A stretch of DNA of 15,692 nucleotides, taken from NCBI GenBank assembly GCA_030594025.1, contig JAUVFY010000014.1:1-15692 (forward strand). Reading direction: 5' to 3'. The position numbers and the translations under genes are program-made. Within the stretch, counting starts at the first letter, position 1; each line of letters opens with the position of its first letter. The notes under the pieces are model-generated. The model searched no databases and was not told where the DNA came from. It was given only the letters and a program-made list of their open reading frames with translations. The stretch is from Deltaproteobacteria bacterium (lineage in GTDB: Bacteria > Desulfobacterota > GWC2-55-46 > JAUVFY01). This document shows, piece by piece, positions 1-7,460 of the stretch.

Positions 1-288
1 TACGAAGGGCTGGGCGTTTTTTATGTGTGAATCGCCTGTGGTGGAGTACCTCACATGCCCTATGGCCGAACGGCCGGGAAGGCTGTCAAGTTCCTCCTGG
101 CTGAAGACATCGGCCACAAGGCCCATTGCTTTGTACGAGTGGAGCATGACGGAGTCAGATGAGACTATCCCAGCGCTCTCCTGGCCCCTGTGCTGGAGTC
201 CGTGCAGTCCAAGATATGTTATATTCGATGCCTCCGGGTGGTTGTAGACCCCGAAGACACCGCATTCGTCTTTATACTTGTCGAACAT
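1..288 (-). CDS. purF: Amidophosphoribosyltransferase PurF, N-terminal part (runs off left edge)
   Basis: Catalyses the first committed step of purine synthesis: PRPP plus glutamine gives phosphoribosylamine. I read 96 codons from the ATG at 286-288 to the window edge, with no stop. The protein begins MFDKYKDECGVFGVY. Cys8 after a seven-residue propeptide matches the N-terminal nucleophile of the Ntn glutaminase domain, exposed by propeptide removal in this family. LQHRGQESAGI and IGHVRYSTTG are the typical glutaminase-domain motifs that follow. The PRTase domain lies outside the window. It starts 5 bases after the purL stop, so the two genes are very probably cotranscribed and coupled; a weak AAGAG-type ribosome site lies inside the end of purL. 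Identification is secure; only the 5' fifth or so of the gene is present. Confidence 0.95.
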   Translation of the reverse strand, partial: MFDKYKDECGVFGVYNHPEASNITYLGLHGLQHRGQESAGIVSSDSVMLHSYKAMGLVADVFSQEELDSLPGRSAIGHVRYSTTGDSHIKNAQPFV

Positions 289-293
289 AGCTC

Positions 294-2501
294 TTAAAGC
301 CTTTCCTGCAACCTGAAAAAGGTCTCTCTCCAGGCCCCCTCCATCTCTGTTAAAGAAAGCTCTATAAGACCGTTTATCCTGAGGCTCCCTCCCCCCACGC
401 GGCCTATGACCGTAAAGGGGGCGCCAGATGAGTCGGCTGTCTTTTTAACTATGTCGAGGTTTTTTTCGCTGAAACTTATAACTATCCTCGACTGGGTCTC
501 TCCGAAGAGTACCGCGGCGGGACTCATCCCATTAAGCTCGAGCTCAACCGAGGCCCCTATCGGGGCTGTTCGTGAAAGACAACACTCCGCGAGGGCCACC
601 GCGAGCCCCCCTTCGGATACGTCATGTGCAGATTTTATTATACCAGCTTTTATGGCCTTTAAACAAGCCCCTTGTACGTTCTTTTCCTTTTCGAGGTCTA
701 TCGCCGGAGGGCGCCCCCTGTCGATACCGTGTAAGGCTTTGAGATATTCGCTTCCGCCGATCTCTTCGAGGTTCTCGCCCACAAGGGCTATCATGTCGCC
801 CTCGTCCTTGAACCACTGGTCTGTGTGCTTTTCAAGGTCCTCGATAAGCCCCACCATACCCACGGTCGGTGTGGGGTAGATTGCGTTTCCTGAGGTCTCG
901 TTATAGAAGCTCACGTTCCCGCCAACAACAGGGGTGCCGAGGGCCGTGCATGCTTTGCTCATCCCCAGTATGGCCTCCCTGAACTGCCACATCACCTCGG
1001 GCCTTTCGGGGCTCCCGAAGTTCAAGCAGTCGGTAACGGCCAGGGGCATGGCACCTGAGGCCACGAGGTTCCGGGCCGCTTCGGCCACCGCTATGGCCCC
1101 TCCTGTAAAGGGGTCGAGGTAACAATAACGGGAATTGCAGTCAACTGTCACGGCCAGGGCCTTTTTCGTCCCCTTAACCCTCACCACCGCGGCATCGGAG
1201 CCCGGTGGGACGACGGTATCTGTCCTCACCATGTGGTCGTACTGGCGGTAAACCCACTCCTTGCTCGAGATATTTACAGACGAGAGAAGCTTAACTAAAA
1301 CCTCGTTATAGTCGCCAGGCTCTTCTATCTTATCCGTATCGAGCCTTGTAACCTCGTCCTGCCATTCGGGTCTTTTAATGGGCCTTTCATATACCGGGAC
1401 CTCCTCGGTAAGGGAGGCCACCGGTATCTCCGCTACGAGGCTACTTCCGTCCTTAACCCTTATGGTCCCGGTATCAGTAACGCGGCCTATAATACGGGCC
1501 TCGAGATCCCATTTGTGGAATATTTTCATTACGGCTTCCTCGGTACCCTTTTTAACCACGAGAAGCATCCTTTCCTGCGACTCAGAGAGCATAACCTCGT
1601 AGGGCGTCATGCCCCCCTCCCGCCTGGGCACAAGGCTTACGTCTATCTCTATGCCCGAGCCTCCCCTTGAGGCCATCTCAACGCTCGAGGAGGTGAGCCC
1701 CGCTGCACCCATGTCCTGTATGCCAACGACATGGTCAGTTTTAAAGACCTCGAGGCAGGCCTCGAGCAGAAGCTTCTCTGTAAAGGGGTCCCCGACCTGA
1801 ACCGTAGGGCGCCTCTCCTCGCCCCCTTCGCCGAAAACATCGCTTGCCATCGTGGCGCCGTGTATGCCGTCGCGACCGGTCTTTGAGCCCACGTATATCA
1901 CTGGATTTCCCTCCCCTGCGGCCCTCCCCCTGAATATTTTCTCTTGCTTCACGATGCCCACGGTCATGGCGTTCACAAGGCAGTTTCCGTCGTAGGACTC
2001 ATGGAAGTACACCTCCCCCCCCACAGTGGGCACCCCGATACAGTTACCGTACCCGGCGATACCACTAACGACCCCTTCAAGCAGGTACCTGGTCCTGGGG
2101 TTTTCGATTGAACCGAAACGCAGTGAGTTAAGCGTGGCCACCGGGCGTGCACCCATTGTGAATACATCCCTCAAGATCCCTCCCACTCCCGTTGCCGCAC
2201 CCTGGTATGGCTCTATGAAAGAGGGGTGGTTGTGGCTTTCCATCTTGAACGCCACGGCAAGGCCCCCTCCTATGTCCACTATGCCCGCGTTCTCGCCCGG
2301 GCCCTGAATGACATGCGGGCCTGCTGTGGGGAAGTTCTTAAGGTGTACTCGTGAGGACTTGTAAGAGCAGTGCTCGCTCCACATAACGGAAAATATCCCG
2401 AGCTCCACGATGTTCGGCTCCCGGCCGAGGATCGTGAGGATCTTTTTATATTCCTCCGCCGTTAGGCCGTGCTCTTTTATGACGTTATCCGTGATCTTCA
2501 T
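294..2501 (-). CDS. purL: Phosphoribosylformylglycinamidine synthase subunit PurL (small type)
   Basis: Synthetase subunit of FGAM synthase, which converts FGAR, ATP and glutamine-derived ammonia to FGAM in the fourth step of purine synthesis. The 735 residues match the small PurL of Bacillus and Thermotoga, not the ~1300-residue fused enzyme, so PurQ (glutaminase) and PurS should exist elsewhere; neither is in this window. FSVMWSEHCSYK carries the conserved His44. KMESHNHPS, GAATGVGGILRDVF, QDMGAAGLTSSS and SAHDVSEGGLAVALAE are the expected substrate/ATP-site motifs of the duplicated PurM-like domains. The start is an ATG with an AT-rich upstream (AATTAAAAA) and no clear Shine-Dalgarno, but the N-terminus aligns well with the family. 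It follows the Nudix gene by 94 bases and precedes purF by 5. Confidence 0.97.
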   Translation of the reverse strand: MKITDNVIKEHGLTAEEYKKILTILGREPNIVELGIFSVMWSEHCSYKSSRVHLKNFPTAGPHVIQGPGENAGIVDIGGGLAVAFKMESHNHPSFIEPYQGAATGVGGILRDVFTMGARPVATLNSLRFGSIENPRTRYLLEGVVSGIAGYGNCIGVPTVGGEVYFHESYDGNCLVNAMTVGIVKQEKIFRGRAAGEGNPVIYVGSKTGRDGIHGATMASDVFGEGGEERRPTVQVGDPFTEKLLLEACLEVFKTDHVVGIQDMGAAGLTSSSVEMASRGGSGIEIDVSLVPRREGGMTPYEVMLSESQERMLLVVKKGTEEAVMKIFHKWDLEARIIGRVTDTGTIRVKDGSSLVAEIPVASLTEEVPVYERPIKRPEWQDEVTRLDTDKIEEPGDYNEVLVKLLSSVNISSKEWVYRQYDHMVRTDTVVPPGSDAAVVRVKGTKKALAVTVDCNSRYCYLDPFTGGAIAVAEAARNLVASGAMPLAVTDCLNFGSPERPEVMWQFREAILGMSKACTALGTPVVGGNVSFYNETSGNAIYPTPTVGMVGLIEDLEKHTDQWFKDEGDMIALVGENLEEIGGSEYLKALHGIDRGRPPAIDLEKEKNVQGACLKAIKAGIIKSAHDVSEGGLAVALAECCLSRTAPIGASVELELNGMSPAAVLFGETQSRIVISFSEKNLDIVKKTADSSGAPFTVIGRVGGGSLRINGLIELSLTEMEGAWRETFFRLQERL

Positions 2502-2537
2502 TTTTTAATTTGAAAAATAATTCAAACCTGCAAAGTT

Positions 2538-2550
2538 GCGTTTTAAACGC
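2538..2550. repeat. Perfect 13-base palindrome upstream of purL
   Basis: GCGTTT-T-AAACGC is a six-base perfect inverted repeat around one central base, in the purL leader just downstream of the candidate promoter. It could be an operator or a small hairpin. It does not match the Bacillus PurBox (CCGAAC core). Function is inference. Confidence 0.35.
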
Positions 2551-2562
2551 GAGACGTGCCTA

Positions 2563-2591
2563 TAAATAACCCGGAAGACAAAAAATAACAA
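2563..2591 (-). promoter_or_regulatory. Possible sigma-70 promoter for purL-purF
   Basis: On the minus strand TTGTTA (2586-2591) and TATTTA (2563-2568) are 17 bases apart, in the 94-base gap upstream of purL. Each hexamer matches consensus only partly. Predicted transcription would start near 2556, leaving a leader of about 55 bases that contains the palindrome at 2538-2550. The region is AT-rich, so a chance match is possible. Confidence 0.3.
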
Positions 2592-2595
2592 GCTT

Positions 2596-3075
2596 TCATT
2601 TACTTCGTTCCCTTATAATCTCCCCCGCCTTCTTGAGTATCTCCTTTTCGTCCTCGTAAGAGGCCACTTTAATCGCCTCATCGAGCGGGAACCACCTGCA
2701 GTCCTCGACCTCCTCGTCATGAAAGGCCGTATCCCCTGTGGTATATTCCATGAGGAAAAAATACACTATTTTAAAATATCTTGTGGTCTTTTTATCATGT
2801 TTTTCCGAATAAAAATAATGTATATTATTGATTTTTTTGATTATTTTACCATCGAGACCCGTCTCCTCTTTTACCTCCCTGTGGGCTGTGGCCGCGATGT
2901 TCTCGCCCTTCTCAACGAGCCCCTTGGGAAGGCACCAGACCCTGGGCCCTCTACCCCAACCGCTCTTGACCGAGATGAGGGCGACATCAACGGCTTTACC
3001 CCTTCGGCGGAAGACCACCCCGCCAGAGGATAGCTGCCTTTCTGTCTTTATCTTTTTTGCCTTTTTCGTCTCCAT
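2596..3075 (-). CDS. Nudix hydrolase (MutT/Ap4A-hydrolase-like)
   Basis: Nudix enzymes cleave a nucleoside diphosphate linked to another group, using a divalent metal. Residues 52-74 fit the Nudix box (G-x5-E-x7-REUxEExGU) exactly, with the metal-binding REVKEETG segment intact, so it should be catalytically competent. WCLPKGLVEKGE before the box and the late RWFPLDEA segment resemble small bacterial diadenosine-polyphosphate hydrolases, so cleavage of Ap4A-type or damaged nucleotides is the likeliest role; the substrate cannot be fixed from sequence. The length of 159 residues is normal. The ATG start has an AAGGA ribosome site about 8 bases upstream. It lies between a radical SAM gene (93 bases upstream) and purL (94 bases downstream), all on one strand. 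No signal peptide is seen, so it is cytoplasmic. Confidence 0.9.
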   Translation of the reverse strand: METKKAKKIKTERQLSSGGVVFRRRGKAVDVALISVKSGWGRGPRVWCLPKGLVEKGENIAATAHREVKEETGLDGKIIKKINNIHYFYSEKHDKKTTRYFKIVYFFLMEYTTGDTAFHDEEVEDCRWFPLDEAIKVASYEDEKEILKKAGEIIRERSK

Positions 3076-3168
3076 GGGGTTTTTCCTTTTTCAGGCCATT
3101 ATCCCCGCCAACCGTTTTTACTTTATTACCTTGGGACGTTTTAAATTCTGTATGTGTCTAATTTTAAG

Positions 3169-4134
3169 TTACGCGGTTATCCCTGCAAGCCTCGTCAACC
3201 CCTCCTCACGGGCCATCCTTACGGCCTCTTCGAATTCCGTACTCGTTATACGCCTTCCCATCGCCGGGTAGCGGGGGTTGTCGAAGGCCTTGTAGCAGGG
3301 CCTGTACTGGTCCATCATGTTAATGTAGGCGTTGGTGGAAATCTCCTTTGCTATGAACCTCATGACCTCCCTTGTGCCCGCAAGGCCCTCGGGTAAAACG
3401 AGGTGCCTTATTATAAGCCCCCTTTGGGCTATGCCGTGGCTGTCTGTTACGAGGTCCCCCACCTGGCGTTGCATCTCCTTTACGGCGGCCCGTGATATCT
3501 CCACATACCCCTTTGCGCGCGAAAGGCCACTTGCCACTTCGTTATCGCCGTATTTTATGTCAGGCATGTAGATATCGAATATCCCGTCGAGGAGTTTTAT
3601 CGTCTCCAGGGCTTCGAAGCCCCCGCAGTTATAGACGAGGGGTACCTCGAGGCCCTCCTCTATGGCCCTGGGAAGGCTTCTAACTATCTGGGCGGCCTGG
3701 TGGGTAGGGGTCACGAAGTTTATATTATGGCATCCCCTTCGCTGTAGCTCTATCATCATGGAGGACGTCTCATTACAGGAGACCTCAGTGCCGTGGCCCA
3801 GGTGGCTTATGTCGTAGTTCTGACAGAAAGAACACCTGAGATTGCAATAAGTTAAAAATATGGTGCCGCTCCCGTAGCGGCCCACAAGGGGCGGCTCCTC
3901 GCCGAAATGCGGATTGTAACTCGAGACCATGGGAAGGCTTCCGACCCTGCAGACACCAAGCTCACCCTCGAACCTGTTTACGTGACAGTTCTGTGGACAG
4001 GTAACGCAGTCCTTGAGTATCCCGTCCAGGGCCTCTATCCTCTTCTGGAGCTCTCCGGTCTCGTAAAGCCTTATGTAACCCGGTCGAAATGGTTTCATAA
4101 GATGTGCTGGGGGGTGTTTCTCCTTAGAAGGCAT
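3169..4134 (-). CDS. PflX-like radical SAM protein (COG1313 type)
   Basis: Radical SAM enzyme related to pyruvate-formate-lyase activases. The signature CNLRCSFCQN places the [4Fe-4S] cluster on Cys97, Cys101 and Cys104. An N-terminal cysteine group (Cys43, Cys46, Cys50, Cys62 in DCVTCPQNCHVNRFEGELGVC) is typical of the PflX family and may hold a further metal or cluster. The segments around residues 75-110 (FGEEPPLVG then SGTIFLTYC) and residue 170 (VYNCGGFE) also fit. Family members are often labelled PFL-activating enzyme, but no glycyl-radical enzyme is in the window and the true substrate is unknown. The start is uncertain: the ATG at 4132-4134 lacks a ribosome site, and Met13 (4096-4098) is an alternative whose only AAGGAG lies about 21 bases upstream. 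It follows the DksA-like gene by 46 bases. Confidence 0.85.
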   Translation of the reverse strand: MPSKEKHPPAHLMKPFRPGYIRLYETGELQKRIEALDGILKDCVTCPQNCHVNRFEGELGVCRVGSLPMVSSYNPHFGEEPPLVGRYGSGTIFLTYCNLRCSFCQNYDISHLGHGTEVSCNETSSMMIELQRRGCHNINFVTPTHQAAQIVRSLPRAIEEGLEVPLVYNCGGFEALETIKLLDGIFDIYMPDIKYGDNEVASGLSRAKGYVEISRAAVKEMQRQVGDLVTDSHGIAQRGLIIRHLVLPEGLAGTREVMRFIAKEISTNAYINMMDQYRPCYKAFDNPRYPAMGRRITSTEFEEAVRMAREEGLTRLAGITA

Positions 4135-4180
4135 AAAGCGGCAACATCAAGGTCGTTGAAATAGTTTTGCAAGGACGCAA

Positions 4181-4546
4181 TCAGCTCTCTTTTTCCTTCT
4201 GGCAAGGGACGCAAAAAATGGCAAAGGGCATAACCTTTAGCCTCCCTTCGTCTATCTCGAGGCCGCACTCGGCGCACAGCCCGTATGTCCCGTCTTCGAG
4301 CCTGTCCAGGGCCTCGTCCATCCGCGTGAGCTCCTCTCTCCTGATGTGGGCAACAGCAAGGCCCGTGTCCTCGATAAGGTCAAGCAGCGAAAGGTCCTCC
4401 AGGTCCTGTGGGTTGTCGAACTGGTCGCGGTACTCTTTTCCGAGCTTGACGAAGTACTCCTCCCTCAAATCGCCCCACATCTTCCTCTTCTTATCGAGGA
4501 GTATCTTCTTGAACTTTTCATGGCGCCTGGTCTTATTGCCGGTCAT
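4181..4546 (-). CDS. DksA/TraR-family zinc-finger transcription factor
   Basis: Members of this family insert a coiled coil into the RNA polymerase secondary channel and, with ppGpp, retune transcription. The C4 zinc finger Cys91-x2-Cys94-x17-Cys112-x2-Cys115 has exactly the spacing of Escherichia coli DksA. Counting back from the first zinc cysteine, Asp48 and Asp51 fall on the functional tip residues D71 and D74, but Ser53 takes the place of Ala76. At 121 residues it is about 30 shorter than E. coli DksA, mainly at the N-terminus. Residues 5-40 and 60-85 are charged and helical, as expected for the coiled-coil arms. The start is well supported by AGGAGG 7 bases before the ATG. It sits 38 bases after metK. 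I call the family with confidence; whether it is a true functional DksA is open. Confidence 0.88.
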   Translation of the reverse strand: MTGNKTRRHEKFKKILLDKKRKMWGDLREEYFVKLGKEYRDQFDNPQDLEDLSLLDLIEDTGLAVAHIRREELTRMDEALDRLEDGTYGLCAECGLEIDEGRLKVMPFAIFCVPCQKEKES

Positions 4547-4584
4547 TTAAAAACCTCCTAAACCGTTTTATACCGGCCCGGTCT

Positions 4585-5790
4585 TTAACAGACAGGGTAC
4601 TCTCCCCTCGTAAGCTCGCCCGTAAAGTGCTCTATCTCGGAGAGGAACTCTTCGACTACCGAGGAAATACCCCCTTTAACTTTATTATAATCCAGTCTTT
4701 GTGCGGGCACAACCTGAACGGATACCTCCTTCGGCCGGTCTATGGGGGAGCCTATCTGGCTCAGAAGCCACACATAGACCTCGGAGATGCCGTCTATCCT
4801 CTTGTAAACCTCCCCTGCGATGCGGTGTGCCAGCACACTGTAAATCTTTCCCACGTGGCTCGTGGGGTTCTTTCCTGCGGCGGCCTCCGTCCCGGTGGGG
4901 CGGTTAAGCGATATTACCCCGTTCACGCGGTTTCCCCTTCCCACCTGCCCGGAGTCAGCGTCCTCGGCGGACGTGCCCAGAAGCGTCAGATATACTCCGC
5001 CGAGACCCTCGCCGGGTATATCGAGGGTGTTATAGTTTAGCGTAACTTTTTTGAAGGGCAATGGGGAGGTGAAATCCCTGAGTGCCTCTTCCAGCTCTTT
5101 TTTCTTCTTGAAATACTCGGGCTCGTCCTTTACGTACCCGGCCACCAGCGGCATGGCCACGGTGAGATCCAGCACATCGGCCTTCCTGAAACCCATGACC
5201 TTAACGTCCTCGCCGGTCCCCGGGAAGCTGGTTTTGAATGCCGGGGAGTTCAAAAACCGCTCTGTTTCGAATACCGCCTTCTCTGTAGGCGTAAAAGGGG
5301 CATATCCCACGGCGGCCGAGGTGTCGTTCGCGCCCTTAACTCTTCCTTTCCTTTCGAATATATCGGTAAGCTCGGCAGAGCCCGGCTGCAGCGCCACCCT
5401 GACCTTGATGTCCCTTGCGGGGTTAACCCTTTTCAGATTTTCCCTGAACCATTCTTTGACCGACTCCTCGGCGATCTCGACCACCGGGACCCTTTTCCCT
5501 CCAGCTTTGAAGGTGGCCCTGTCGCCGATTACAAATTCCATGGGCTTTATTACTTTACCCCCTCCGAACCACTTCTCAACCTGGCCTGCGACCAGAAGGC
5601 ATTTGTCTATATTGTGGTGGAGCACATGACCGAAGACCTTCATGTACTCCCTGCTCAAGGCCACGGATATGCCCTCCATAACGGAGTCACATATATAGTC
5701 GGGGTGGCCCGTGCCTTTTCTCTCGACGATTTCAACGACCTGGTCCTGGGTGGGTACGTTTTTTATTATCTCAATAGATAGGTTCTTCAC
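4585..5790 (-). CDS. S-adenosylmethionine synthetase, archaeal type
   Basis: Makes AdoMet from methionine and ATP. The 401-residue sequence follows the archaeal MAT family (PF01941/COG1812), not the ordinary bacterial MetK: VERKGTGHPDYICDS near residues 22-36, FGGGKVIKP near 75-83, ANDTSAAVGYAP near 154-165, GFRKADVLDLTVA near 201-213, and VGRGNRVNGVI followed by EAAAGKNPTSHVGKIY in the last third. All expected blocks are present, so it looks active. The start is a GTG (5788-5790) overlapping the queH stop by four bases (GTGA), which implies translational coupling. The usual bacterial MetK is not in the window, so this may be the cell's only AdoMet synthetase. A DksA-like gene follows after 38 bases. 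Confidence 0.93.
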   Translation of the reverse strand: MKNLSIEIIKNVPTQDQVVEIVERKGTGHPDYICDSVMEGISVALSREYMKVFGHVLHHNIDKCLLVAGQVEKWFGGGKVIKPMEFVIGDRATFKAGGKRVPVVEIAEESVKEWFRENLKRVNPARDIKVRVALQPGSAELTDIFERKGRVKGANDTSAAVGYAPFTPTEKAVFETERFLNSPAFKTSFPGTGEDVKVMGFRKADVLDLTVAMPLVAGYVKDEPEYFKKKKELEEALRDFTSPLPFKKVTLNYNTLDIPGEGLGGVYLTLLGTSAEDADSGQVGRGNRVNGVISLNRPTGTEAAAGKNPTSHVGKIYSVLAHRIAGEVYKRIDGISEVYVWLLSQIGSPIDRPKEVSVQVVPAQRLDYNKVKGGISSVVEEFLSEIEHFTGELTRGEYPVC

Positions 5791-6341
5791 TTCTCACCGG
5801 ATTCCAGTTCTTCCATGCTGTAGATGCAACCGCAGTATTTCTGCCTGTAAAGACCCATCTTCTTGGAGAACTTTATCCCTCTGCCCCAGCCGCTTCTGAA
5901 ATCCTCGTAATGGAAGGGAACGCCGTATTCCTGTGCGAGGCTGAACCCGATCTCCTTTATCGATTCATGGAACTGGTACTTACTGTAAAGGAGCGATGTG
6001 GAGAACGCATCGAAGCGGTAATGCCTTGCCACCTCGGCTGTCTTTTGTAGTCTGAGCCCATAGCAGCGTGCGCACCTTTCCTCCTTGGGCGGAAGAGCCA
6101 TGTCAGCGTTCAGAACCCTGTCATAAAAATCTCCCGGCCTGTACCCGTCCCCGTAAGCGACCTTAATGCCAAGGGAGCCAGCAAGGGTTTTAACGGCCAG
6201 GGCCCTCTTCCTGTATTCATTATAAGGGTGAATATTGGGGTTATAGAAGTAACCGTAGAGCTTGAACTCCCCCGGCAGGACCTCCTTCAGGGGATAGATG
6301 GCACAGGGGCCGCAGCAGATCTGGAAGAGCATGCGCTTCAT
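5787..6341 (-). CDS. queH: Epoxyqueuosine reductase QueH
   Basis: Reduces epoxyqueuosine to queuosine in the wobble position of GUN tRNAs, replacing the unrelated cobalamin enzyme QueG. The 184 residues carry the family's cysteine pattern: adjacent Cys9-Cys10 plus Cys13 in ICCGPCA, Cys90 and Cys93 in CARCYGLRL, and Cys170 and Cys172 in YCGC. In the family these hold a [4Fe-4S] cluster and a second metal. GYFYNPNIHPYNEYRKR and FSTSLLYSKYQFHE are the other conserved QueH (former DUF208) blocks. The ATG has a TAAGG ribosome site about 9 bases upstream. Its stop overlaps the archaeal-type metK start. No other queuosine gene is in view. The upstream gap from ruvB is 90 bases, so this is probably the first gene of a queH-metK-dksA unit. 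Confidence 0.93.
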   Translation of the reverse strand: MKRMLFQICCGPCAIYPLKEVLPGEFKLYGYFYNPNIHPYNEYRKRALAVKTLAGSLGIKVAYGDGYRPGDFYDRVLNADMALPPKEERCARCYGLRLQKTAEVARHYRFDAFSTSLLYSKYQFHESIKEIGFSLAQEYGVPFHYEDFRSGWGRGIKFSKKMGLYRQKYCGCIYSMEELESGEK

Positions 6342-6347
6342 ATAAAA

Positions 6348-6376
6348 ACCTTAATTGAGGTTTGGAATGGTGTCAA
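6348..6376 (-). promoter_or_regulatory. Possible promoter for queH-metK
   Basis: On the minus strand a consensus -35 TTGACA (6371-6376) is followed after 17 bases by TAAGGT (6348-6353), a poor -10 that also contains the queH ribosome site. If used, the message would start almost at the queH ATG. The -35 is convincing; the -10 is not. Confidence 0.3.
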
Positions 6377-6431
6377 CAGGAACGGTTGAAAATTTTAAAA
6401 GCGTCTTTGGGCCGAGAAAGGTCTTTTCCGA

Positions 6432-7454
6432 TTAAAATAACTTCTCCTGGTCGCCGCTTATCTGTCTGCCCACGTGTTCATAGGCGGCGCTCGTGGCTAC
6501 CCTCCCCCTGGGTGTCCTGTTTATGAAACCCTCCTGGATGAGGTAGGGCTCATGGAGGTCTTCGATAACGTCCTTGTCCTCGTGGAGGGCTGTGGCGATG
6601 GTGTCTATTCCCACCGGGCCGCCTCCGAACTTGTCGATTATGGTAAGAAGTATCCTCCTGTCCATCTTATCAAAGCCCCTCGAGTCTATCTCGAGCATCC
6701 CAAGGGCCGCCTTGGCCACCTCTTCGGTTATTACACCGTCGTACTTCACTTCGGCGAAGTCTCTGACCCTCCTTAGAAGACGGTTGGCCACCCTCGGGGT
6801 ACCCCTTGAGCGACCGGCCACCTCTCTCGCTCCACCCTCTGTTATCTTTAAACCAAGTATCGAGCTCGACCTTAAAACGATTGATGTGAGCTCCTCGGGG
6901 TCATAAAAATCAAGCCTCGAGACGACGCCGAACCTGTCCCTCAAAGGCGAGGTTAAAAGCCCTGCCCTGGTAGTTGCTCCTATGAGGGTAAAGTGTGGGA
7001 TGTCTAGCTTTATGGAACGTGCGGAAGGGCCCTGTCCTATGATGATGTCTATATTGTAGTCCTCCATCGCGGGGTACAGTATCTCTTCTACGATGTTGGG
7101 CAGACGGTGTATCTCGTCTATGAAAAGTACGTCCATCTTTTCGAGGTTCGTGAGTATGGCCGCCAGGTCTCCGGCCTTTTCTATTACCGGACCGGAGGTG
7201 GCCCTGACGTTGGTGTTGAGCTCGTTGGCTATTATGTGGGCAAGGGTGGTCTTGCCCAGCCCGGGCGGGCCGTTGAAGAGGATGTGGTCCAGGGGCTCGC
7301 CCCTTGCCTTGGCCGCCTCTATGAATACCTTGAGGTTTTCCTTTATCTTTTCCTGGCCCACGTACTCGCCGAGTAGCCTGGGCCTCAGGGTCGCCTCGAA
7401 CTTCTCGTCTTCTACGAGCCTTGAGGCCCCTATCTCTGCGTTGTCTGTGCCCAT
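6432..7454 (-). CDS. ruvB: Holliday junction branch migration helicase RuvB
   Basis: Hexameric AAA+ motor that drives branch migration of Holliday junctions on the RuvA tetramer and feeds RuvC. Walker A GPPGLGKTT is at residues 62-70 and Walker B FIDEIHRL near 111-118. GATTRAG gives sensor 1, and SPLRDRFG carries the arginine finger. The C-terminal winged helix ends with the RTPRGR motif. The length of 340 residues is standard. The start ATG lies 6 bases after the ruvA stop, so the pair is coupled; only a weak AGG lies upstream. It is the last gene of a yebC-ruvC-ruvA-ruvB cluster. No convincing intrinsic terminator follows in the 90 bases before queH. Confidence 0.98.
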   Translation of the reverse strand: MGTDNAEIGASRLVEDEKFEATLRPRLLGEYVGQEKIKENLKVFIEAAKARGEPLDHILFNGPPGLGKTTLAHIIANELNTNVRATSGPVIEKAGDLAAILTNLEKMDVLFIDEIHRLPNIVEEILYPAMEDYNIDIIIGQGPSARSIKLDIPHFTLIGATTRAGLLTSPLRDRFGVVSRLDFYDPEELTSIVLRSSSILGLKITEGGAREVAGRSRGTPRVANRLLRRVRDFAEVKYDGVITEEVAKAALGMLEIDSRGFDKMDRRILLTIIDKFGGGPVGIDTIATALHEDKDVIEDLHEPYLIQEGFINRTPRGRVATSAAYEHVGRQISGDQEKLF

Positions 7455-7460
7455 AAACGG

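Noticed and set aside
2551..2572. Sigma-54 (-24/-12) promoter before purL, from GGCACG on the minus strand
   Set aside because: The GG and GC elements are 8 bases apart instead of 10, and the TTGC part is missing.
4572..4582. ACCGG-C-CCGGT palindrome between metK and the DksA-like gene as a terminator
   Set aside because: A one-base loop is too small for a normal hairpin and no T-run follows on the minus strand; it may be chance.
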